A DNA stretch of 64,000 nt. Origin: Aquincola tertiaricarbonis (GTDB lineage: Bacteria > Pseudomonadota > Gammaproteobacteria > Burkholderiales > Burkholderiaceae_C). Within the stretch, counting starts at the first letter, position 1. Every line of letters begins with the position of its first letter. Below, one piece after another: positions 58,632 to 64,000 of the stretch. The position numbers and the translations under genes are program-made. A model generated the notes under the pieces. It saw nothing but the letters and a program-made list of their open reading frames with translations, was not told where the DNA came from and made no database searches. Location: positions 124,001 through 188,000 of the forward strand of contig NZ_JZUE01000006.1 of assembly GCF_000969605.1 (NCBI RefSeq), read 5' to 3'.

Positions 58632-60058
58632 AGCGGCGGCTGGCCACGCTGCGGGCTGCCACGGTGGCGGCGCTGGCCGCCGCCGCGACAGCGCTGCCCG
58701 GCAGCTTCGCCGGTGCGCAGGTGCCGGCCGCTGCACCGGCCACCAGCGGGCCGGCCACCGCCGCCGCCCCGGGACGCACCGCACCGGCCACGCCGGCCGC
58801 GCTGGGCGATGCCCTGTTGTTCGCCATGGCCGATGCGGCTGGCGGCCTGGAGCTGTGGCGCGCCGACGCGGCCGGCGGCAGCCCGCGCCGGCTGAAGGAC
58901 ATCCAGCCGGGCACCGAGGGCAGCTACCCCAGCGGCTTCACCCGGCTGGGCGATGCGCTGCTGTTCACCGCCAACGACGGCAGCAGCGGCCTGGAGCTGT
59001 GGCGAACCGACGGCACCGAGGCCGGCACCCGCCGCGTGGCGGACCTGAACGCGGGCACCGCCGACAGCCTGCCCAATGCGATGGTGGCCTTCGGCAACCG
59101 TCTCATCTTCTCGGCCGACGATGGCCGCCACGGCTTCGAGCTGTGGAGCAGCACCGGCGACGAGGCCGGCACCCGCCTGCTGGCCGACCTGAATCCCGGC
59201 GCCGGCGGCTCCGCGCCCCGCGGCTTCACCGTGGTGGGCGAACGGCTCTTCTTCATCGCCGACGATGGCCGCCATGGCGCCGAGCTGTGGACCAGCGACG
59301 GCAGCGCTGCGGGCACCCGGCGGGTGAAGGACATCCGCCCCGGGCCCGCGGCTTCGCAGCCGCAGCAGCTGGTGGCCCTGGGCGGCCGGCTCTTCTTCGT
59401 GGCCGACGATGGCCGCCACGGGCCCGAGCTGTGGACCAGCGACGGCACCGAGGCCGGCACCCGGCTGGTGGGCGACCTGCGGCCCGGCCCGGCTGGCGCC
59501 GGCCCCCGCTACCTCACCGCGATGGGCGATGCGCTGTACTTCGCCGCCGACGATGGCCGCCAGGGCGTGGAGCTGTGGTCGGCGGATGCCGACGGCCGCA
59601 GGCTGCGCCAGGTGGCCGACATCGCGCCCGGCCCGGCGCATGCGGTGCCCAGCCACCTCACGGCGGTGGGCGGCATGCTGTACTTCAGCGCCAACGACGG
59701 CCTCCACGGCGCGGAGCTGTGGGCCACCGACGGCCGCCGCGAGGGCACCCGGCTGGTGGCCGACCTGCAGCCCGGTCCGCAGCCTTCGGCGCCCAGCCGG
59801 CTGCAGGCCCACCAGGGCCGGCTGCTGTTCGCCGCCCTGTCGCCGGGCCTCGGCCATGAGCTGCATGCCAGCGACGGCACCGCTGCGGGCACGCGGCTGC
59901 TGGCCGACCTGAACCCCGGGCCGGCAGGGAGCTTTCCGCACGACTACGTCGCGGTGGGCGGCCAGCTGTTCTTCGTCGCCGACGGCCCCGGCGGGCTCAC
60001 CGCGCTGTGGCGCCTGGATGCCCAGGGCACGGTGCTGCCGGTGGGCTCGCCCCCCTGA
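58628..60058 (+). CDS. ELWxxDGT-repeat exported protein
   Basis: A 476-aa exported protein with a signal peptide (~1-31), a short Ala/Pro linker, then nine units of about 47 residues carrying (x)ELW-x-x-DGT-x-AGT and a following DLxPG turn, for example ELWTSDGTEAGTRLVGDLRP. The repeat is known from surface and adhesion proteins and should fold as a beta-propeller-like array. Its last unit is degenerate (TALWRLDAQG). Coupled to the preceding PEP-CTERM gene by ATGA, it is likely part of the same surface or envelope module. Confidence 0.87.
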   Translation: MKRRLATLRAATVAALAAAATALPGSFAGAQVPAAAPATSGPATAAAPGRTAPATPAALGDALLFAMADAAGGLELWRADAAGGSPRRLKDIQPGTEGSYPSGFTRLGDALLFTANDGSSGLELWRTDGTEAGTRRVADLNAGTADSLPNAMVAFGNRLIFSADDGRHGFELWSSTGDEAGTRLLADLNPGAGGSAPRGFTVVGERLFFIADDGRHGAELWTSDGSAAGTRRVKDIRPGPAASQPQQLVALGGRLFFVADDGRHGPELWTSDGTEAGTRLVGDLRPGPAGAGPRYLTAMGDALYFAADDGRQGVELWSADADGRRLRQVADIAPGPAHAVPSHLTAVGGMLYFSANDGLHGAELWATDGRREGTRLVADLQPGPQPSAPSRLQAHQGRLLFAALSPGLGHELHASDGTAAGTRLLADLNPGPAGSFPHDYVAVGGQLFFVADGPGGLTALWRLDAQGTVLPVGSPP

Positions 60059-60147
60059 AGGCAGGCGGATGCCCATGGCCGACTGAAGGCATCCTGCGAC
60101 TCCCGCTATAGGCGGGCGCCGACAGCGCGTACCGACCGCCCTCGATA

Positions 60148-60164
60148 AATTTCGTTGCGAAATT
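60148..60164. promoter_or_regulatory. AT-rich palindrome upstream of the LOV kinase
   Basis: AATTTCG-TTG-CGAAATT (60148-60164) is a perfect 7-bp inverted repeat in otherwise GC-rich sequence, 20 nt before the LOV-kinase start and within its probable leader. It is flanked by TCGA on both sides. It could be an operator or an mRNA hairpin that masks the ribosome site. Confidence 0.4.
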
Positions 60165-60183
60165 CGATGGCAAAGGAGCCCGC

Positions 60184-61800
60184 TTGGCGAACACCCCGAA
60201 CAACCGCGCTGCACCCAAGCATGCGCCCGTGACGCTCGACACCGAGAACTTCCAGTCGGAAGGACAAGGGCGGGACATCTTCTTCGCCGCCGTCGAGACC
60301 ACGCGCATGCCGATGGTGATCACCGACCCGCGGCTGCCGGACAACCCGATCGTGTTCGCGAACAACGCGTTCCTGGACATGACCGGCTACACGCAGGACG
60401 AGATCCTGGGCCGCAACTGCCGCTTCCTGCAGGGCCCGGACACCGATCCGCATGCGGTGGCCGAGGTGCGCCGCAACATTGCCGCCCAGCGCGAACATGC
60501 CACCGAGCTGCTGAACTACCGCAAGGACGGCAGCAGCTTCTGGAATGCCCTGTTCGTCACGCCGCTGCGCAACCAGGCCGGCGAGCTGATCTATTTCTTC
60601 TCGTCGCAGCTGGACGTCAGCCGCCGCAAGGACGCCGAGTCGGCCCTCGGCCAGGCGCAGAAGATGGAAGCGCTGGGCCAGCTCACCGGCGGCATTGCGC
60701 ACGACTTCAACAACCTGTTGCAGATCATCCTGGGCAACCTGGACGTGATGACCCGCCGCTTCCGCAGCCTGGACGTGGCCGACCCCGCGCTGAACAAGGC
60801 GCTGAACAATGCCCGCGAGGCCACCCGCAAGTCGGCCGTGCTCACGCAGCAGCTGCTCGCCTTCGCGCGCAAGCAGCAGCTGCGCGGCCGGGTCATCAAC
60901 CTCAACGACCTCACGCTGGCCACCGCCGACCTCGCACGGCGCACGCTGGGCGAATCGGTGGAGCTGCACACGGACCTGGAGCCGCAGCTGTGGAACTGCC
61001 GCATCGACCCCACGCAGGCCGAGGTGGCGCTGCTGAACGTGCTGCTCAATGCACGTGATGCGATGCCCGAGGGCGGCCTGCTCACCATCCGCACCGAGAA
61101 CCTGGAGATCGGCCCCGACGAGGCGCGGCTGCACGGCGTGCCGTCGGTGGGACCGTTCGTGCGCATCTCGGTCACCGACAACGGCAGCGGCATTGCACCG
61201 GAGGCGCTGCCGCGGGTGATGGATCCCTTCTTCACCACCAAGGAAGAAGGCCAGGGCACCGGCCTGGGCCTGTCGATGGTGTGGGGCTTCGCCAAGCAGA
61301 GCGGCGGCGTGGCCACCATCTACTCCGAGGTGGGCACGGGCACCACGGTACGGCTGTACTTCCCGGCCACCACCGATTTCATCTCCAAGCTGCCTTCGCC
61401 GCAGGCTTCGCGGGCGGCCCAGGGCACCGAGCATGTGCTGGTGGTGGACGACCGCGCCGAGATCGCCGAGATGGCCGCGATGATGCTGCGCGAGGCCGGC
61501 TATACCGCGGTGGACTGCAGCTCGGCGAAGGAAGCGCTGGCCCTGCTGGACAGCGACACGCCCTTCGACCTGCTGCTCACCGACCTCATCATGCCCGGCG
61601 GCATGAACGGCGTGCTGCTGGCACGCGAGGCCCAGGCCAAGCGGCCCGACCTCAAGGTGGTGCTGATGACCGGCTTCGCCGATTCGACGCCCGACCGCTG
61701 GGGCGGCAACCACTACGAGATGGTCTTCAAGCCCTATTCGCAGGCCGACCTGACGAAGAAGGTGCGCCAGGTGCTGGACGGCACCAGCGGCGTCGACTGA
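60184..61800 (+). CDS. LOV-domain blue-light hybrid histidine kinase
   Basis: A soluble photoreceptor of 538 aa. The LOV domain (~30-145) carries the flavin-adduct motif GRNCRFLQG with reactive C79 and the downstream NYRKDGSSFWNALFVTP. A HisKA with H173 in GIAHDFNNLL, an ATPase domain (DNGSGIAPE, GTGLGLS) and a receiver with D467 (LLTDLIMPGG) follow. The start is TTG at 60184, with AAAGGAG five bases upstream; no ATG is possible in frame nearby. The output response regulator is not adjacent. It likely links light to lifestyle or stress control. Confidence 0.92.
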   Translation: MANTPNNRAAPKHAPVTLDTENFQSEGQGRDIFFAAVETTRMPMVITDPRLPDNPIVFANNAFLDMTGYTQDEILGRNCRFLQGPDTDPHAVAEVRRNIAAQREHATELLNYRKDGSSFWNALFVTPLRNQAGELIYFFSSQLDVSRRKDAESALGQAQKMEALGQLTGGIAHDFNNLLQIILGNLDVMTRRFRSLDVADPALNKALNNAREATRKSAVLTQQLLAFARKQQLRGRVINLNDLTLATADLARRTLGESVELHTDLEPQLWNCRIDPTQAEVALLNVLLNARDAMPEGGLLTIRTENLEIGPDEARLHGVPSVGPFVRISVTDNGSGIAPEALPRVMDPFFTTKEEGQGTGLGLSMVWGFAKQSGGVATIYSEVGTGTTVRLYFPATTDFISKLPSPQASRAAQGTEHVLVVDDRAEIAEMAAMMLREAGYTAVDCSSAKEALALLDSDTPFDLLLTDLIMPGGMNGVLLAREAQAKRPDLKVVLMTGFADSTPDRWGGNHYEMVFKPYSQADLTKKVRQVLDGTSGVD

Positions 61801-61818
61801 CCCACCGACCAGCCGACC

Positions 61819-61834
61819 CGCGCCCGCGGGCGCG
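61819..61834 (+). terminator. Palindromic hairpin after the LOV kinase
   Basis: CGCGCCCGCGGGCGCG (61819-61834) is fully self-complementary and lies 18 nt after the stop codon. No U-run is present, so it may be Rho-assisted. Confidence 0.4.
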
Positions 61835-61919
61835 TCCTACCGGCGATGCAGGAACCGTCCCACAGCGGTGCATCGGCCGGTACACAAAAATCAACCCATC
61901 AACACACGAGGAGATCCAC

Positions 61920-62198
61920 ATGGTCCGCATTGCAATCATTTCCGCTGCCCTGATCGGTTCGCTCGGCCTGGCCGGGTGCGACGTGGACAAGACGCAGGAA
62001 GGCGACGTCTCCCTGCCGAAGTACAGCGTGGAGAAGGAAAAGGAAGGCAACGTGACGCTGCCGAAGTACGACGTGAAGACGCCTGACGTCAACGTCACCA
62101 CCGAGCAGAAGACCATCGAGGTCCCGACCATCAAGAAGGAAGAGAAGACCATCGAAGTGCCCAAGGTCGAGGTGACCCCGGCCGACGAGAAGAAGTAA
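61920..62198 (+). CDS. Small acidic/basic repeat lipoprotein
   Basis: A 92-aa lipoprotein (lipobox LAGC, Cys20). The mature part is made of short repeats: (E)GDVSLPKY / EGNVTLPKY and KTIEVPxIKKEE / KTIEVPKVEV. It is highly charged and probably extended. The ATG at 61920 has GAGGAG upstream; an AT-rich upstream stretch (ACACAAAAATCAAC) may be part of the promoter. A strong terminator follows, so it is monocistronic. Function unknown; perhaps an outer-membrane or peptidoglycan tether. Confidence 0.78.
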   Translation: MVRIAIISAALIGSLGLAGCDVDKTQEGDVSLPKYSVEKEKEGNVTLPKYDVKTPDVNVTTEQKTIEVPTIKKEEKTIEVPKVEVTPADEKK

Positions 62199-62220
62199 GT
62201 CCTCTTCGCCCTGACCCAAC

Positions 62221-62259
62221 CGCACGCCGGGCCGCGACCATTCGCGCGCCCGGCGTGCG
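62221..62259 (+). terminator. Strong terminator hairpin after the lipoprotein gene
   Basis: CGCACGCCGGGC (62221-62232) pairs perfectly with GCCCGGCGTGCG (62248-62259); an inner CGCG/CGCG pair extends the stem to about 16 bp. It lies 22 nt past the stop codon. Confidence 0.7.
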
Positions 62260-62290
62260 TGCGTCAGGGCATGTACGTAGGAACCGCGAC

Positions 62291-62316
62291 GCCGCCTCGC
62301 AGGCGGCCCGTAGAAT
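62291..62316 (+). promoter_or_regulatory. Short hairpin and -10-like element upstream of 62326
   Basis: GCCGCCT-CGC-AGGCGGC (62291-62307) forms a perfect 7-bp stem and is directly followed by TAGAAT (62311-62316), ten bases before the ATG at 62326. Used as a -10, it would give an almost leaderless transcript. No -35 was seen. Confidence 0.3.
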
Positions 62317-62325
62317 CCCGGTCCC

Positions 62326-62670
62326 ATGCATCCGCGGCCCTTTGCCATGATCGTTGCGCTGGTGCTGCTGTGCACCAGCGTGTTCGCGCATGCCGAGCCG
62401 CTGCTGCTGGCCGGCAGCGCCGAGTCGCTGGAGCTGGTGTGCGGCATGGCGCTGGTGGATGCCGCGGCCGGTGCCGACACCGGCGATGGCCGCAGCCATG
62501 TCACGCACGACGGCCTGGGTGATGCGCTGGGCGTGCTGCCCGGCGTGCCGGCCGCCTGGCCGCCATCTCGGCCCACCGTGGCCTGGTGCCGCGGCCGTGC
62601 CGCCGCCATCCCGCTGCCGCCCTACCTGGACGGCCTGCAGCGCCCGCCCTGCCGCAACGCCCTGGCGTAA
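62326..62670 (+). CDS. Hypothetical exported protein (114 aa)
   Basis: A small protein with a clear signal peptide (MIVALVLLCTSVFAHA-E) and a short mature part with two or three cysteines (LELVCGMALVDAA, TVAWCRGRAA, RPPCRNALA). I recognise no family; a DUF2946-like identity is possible but weak. No ribosome site precedes the ATG, while a TAGAAT hexamer does. Upstream of the TerC gene by 99 nt, in the same direction. Confidence 0.6.
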   Translation: MHPRPFAMIVALVLLCTSVFAHAEPLLLAGSAESLELVCGMALVDAAAGADTGDGRSHVTHDGLGDALGVLPGVPAAWPPSRPTVAWCRGRAAAIPLPPYLDGLQRPPCRNALA

Positions 62671-62769
62671 CACGCCCCGCCTCCCGCGGGCCGCCCAGCG
62701 GCCGTCCGCCCCCTTCCCACACAACCACTCTGCGCACCTGCCCTGCGGCAGCGTCGCGCCACTGACACC

Positions 62770-63549
62770 ATGGAAATCCTTCTCGACCCCAATGTCTGGA
62801 TCGCCTTCGCGATGCTTACCGCGCTGGAGATCGTTCTCGGCGTGGACAACATCATCTTCATCTCGATCCTCGTCGGCCGGCTGCCGCCCGAGCTGCGCGA
62901 CCGGGCACGCCGCCTGGGCCTGGGCTTCGCGATGGTGTCGCGCCTGGCGCTGCTGTTCTCGCTGAGCTGGGTGATGGGCCTGACCAAGGACCTGTTCACC
63001 GTGCTGGGCCAGGGCATCAGCGGCCGCGACCTGGTGCTGCTGCTGGGTGGCATCTTCCTGCTGTGGAAGGCGTCGCACGAGATCTTCGTGGAGGTGGAAG
63101 CCCACGAGATGGACGGCCCGCCCGGCGAGCCGGTGAGCGAGGCGGCGGCCAAGGCCGCAGGCGCCCGCGCCTTCTGGGCCACCATCGGCCAGATCGGCGT
63201 CATCGACATCGTCTTCTCGCTCGACTCGGTGATCACCGCCGTGGGCATGGTGGACGAGCTGCCGGTGATGGTGGCCGCCGTGATCGCCGCGGTGGGCGTG
63301 ATGCTGTTCGCCGCCAAGACCATCGGCGACTTCGTCGACAGCCACCCGTCGGTCAAGGTGCTGGCCCTGGCCTTCCTGGTGATGGTGGGCATGGCCCTGA
63401 CCGCCGAAGCCTTCGACGTGCATGTGCCCAAGGGCTACATCTATGCCGCCATGGCCTTCTCGCTGGCCGTGGAAGCCCTGAACATCCGCTCGCGCGGCAA
63501 GCGCGCGCTGAAGGCGCAGGCCGACCGCGAGGCAGCGGCAGCGAAGTAA
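62770..63549 (+). CDS. TerC-family integral membrane protein
   Basis: A polytopic inner-membrane protein of 259 aa with the TerC signatures TALEIVLGVDNIIFISIL (helix 1-2, acidic residues within the membrane) and IDIVFSLDSVITAVGM. TerC proteins are linked to tellurite resistance and, more generally, to metal (Mn/Ca) export that supports secreted metalloproteins. Full length, 7 helices expected. A strong terminator follows. No yybP-ykoY-like riboswitch was recognised in the 99 nt upstream. Confidence 0.92.
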   Translation: MEILLDPNVWIAFAMLTALEIVLGVDNIIFISILVGRLPPELRDRARRLGLGFAMVSRLALLFSLSWVMGLTKDLFTVLGQGISGRDLVLLLGGIFLLWKASHEIFVEVEAHEMDGPPGEPVSEAAAKAAGARAFWATIGQIGVIDIVFSLDSVITAVGMVDELPVMVAAVIAAVGVMLFAAKTIGDFVDSHPSVKVLALAFLVMVGMALTAEAFDVHVPKGYIYAAMAFSLAVEALNIRSRGKRALKAQADREAAAAK

Positions 63550-63596
63550 GCAGGCATAGCGCCGGGCCCCGCGTCCGGACGCCTGAGGTCCTGCGA

Positions 63597-63631
63597 AAGA
63601 AGGCCGGCACCGAAAGGTGGCCGGCCTTCTT
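63597..63631. terminator. Bidirectional rho-independent-type terminator
   Basis: AAGAAGGCCGGC (63597-63608) pairs perfectly over 12 bp with GCCGGCCTTCTT (63620-63631); the loop is closed further by ACC/GGT around a GAAA tetraloop. It lies between convergent genes (TerC ending 63549 and the Bug gene ending 63647); A-rich and T-rich ends serve both directions. Confidence 0.85.
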
Positions 63632-63646
63632 GCATCAGTGCCCCGG

Positions 63647-64000
63647 TCAATCCGCCTCGATCTTCGAAGCCTTCACCACCGCGCCCCAGCGGGTGTACTC
63701 GGTCTTCACGTAGTCGCCCAGCTGCTGCGGGTTGAGGTAGTCGGCCGAGGCGCCCTGCTCGGCGGCCTTCTGCTGGAAGGCCGGGGTGGCCATCAGCTTG
63801 GCAATCTCGGCGCTGAGCTTGTCGACCACCGGCCTGGGCGTGGCCGCCGGCGCGAACACCGCGAACCACGAAGTGGCGTCCAGCTTGGGCAGGCCGGCCT
63901 CGGCCGCCGTGGGCACGTTGGGCAGCGAGCCCAGGCGCTGCTTGCCGGTGACGGCCAGCGCCACCAGCTTGCCCGACTGGATGTGCTGCATGTAGGGCGG
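63647..64000 (-). CDS. Bug-family substrate-binding protein (partial, 5' end outside window)
   Basis: Only the C-terminal ~117 residues are in the window. They carry the Bug/TctC pattern YMQHIQSGKLVALAVTGKQR, PNVPTAAEAGLPKLDATSWF, FAPAATPRPVVDKLSAEIAK and the ending VKASKIEAD. A periplasmic carboxylate-binding protein like the one at 20057, but only distantly related to it at this end. Its start and signal peptide lie beyond 64000. Confidence 0.92.
   Translation of the reverse strand, partial: PPYMQHIQSGKLVALAVTGKQRLGSLPNVPTAAEAGLPKLDATSWFAVFAPAATPRPVVDKLSAEIAKLMATPAFQQKAAEQGASADYLNPQQLGDYVKTEYTRWGAVVKASKIEAD

Noticed and set aside
62671-62769. A yybP-ykoY manganese riboswitch before the TerC gene.
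   Set aside because: No conserved loop motifs or long paired leader were found in the 99-nt gap.
1-64000. Prophage, integron, transposon or other mobile island borders.
   Set aside because: No integrase, transposase, terminal repeats or composition break was visible; the only decay is the 13.8-14.9 kb remnant block.

Overview
The window is a GC-rich (roughly 70%) chromosomal segment that reads like a betaproteobacterium of the order Burkholderiales, probably near the Rubrivivax/Leptothrix/Ideonella group. Pointers are the Bug-type tricarboxylate-transport binding proteins, a lysine/alanine-rich HU protein, a SWIB-domain protein, several PEP-CTERM proteins, soxYZ, and many LysR regulators each divergent from a small catabolic unit. 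I saw no phage, insertion sequence, CRISPR array, rRNA or tRNA. About 58 genes or gene remnants are supported, most of them closely packed with ATGA-type overlaps.

Left part (1-15.9 kb): the start of a urea ABC transporter operon (urtABC, running off the left edge) diverges from an unusual signalling pair: a cytosine-permease-like (NCS1) transporter fused through a cysteine cluster to a histidine kinase and receiver, followed by a LuxR-type response regulator. Next come an OmpR-type two-component system divergent from a MipA/OmpV outer-membrane protein, a LysR/MFS pair, an isolated soxYZ pair, and about 1.1 kb of gene remnants (13.79-14.93 kb) next to a serine/threonine dehydratase-like enzyme.

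Middle part (16-49 kb): a double-receiver protein (16.1 kb) has a divergent paralogue at 40-41.3 kb. Between them lie a probable catabolic operon under a LysR regulator (amidohydrolase, SDR, Bug protein, carboxymuconolactone-decarboxylase-like protein, SDR), a Cache-HAMP-GAF hybrid kinase, a second SDR/LysR pair, nucleoid-type proteins (HU, SWIB), a very large exported RIFT-barrel protein coupled to a YkgJ cysteine-cluster protein, a Nudix hydrolase, a BMP-family binding protein, DUF885/DUF3016/DUF1615/DUF3606 proteins, exonuclease III and two c-di-GMP proteins. One of these, a PAS-GGDEF-EAL protein, carries a frameshift and is translationally coupled to an RsbQ/KAI2-like alpha/beta hydrolase.

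Right part (49-64 kb): an IclR regulator with two palindromic operator-like sites faces a long same-strand string: TRAP transporter (dctP, dctQ, dctM) with a type II dehydroquinase, then a ThuA-like protein, three PEP-CTERM proteins, a PQQ quinoprotein with a cupredoxin-like tail, and an ELWxxDGT-repeat protein. It may couple periplasmic oxidation, uptake and surface proteins, and is the best candidate here for an undescribed system. A LOV blue-light histidine kinase, a small repeat lipoprotein, a TerC protein and the 3' end of a Bug protein gene close the window.
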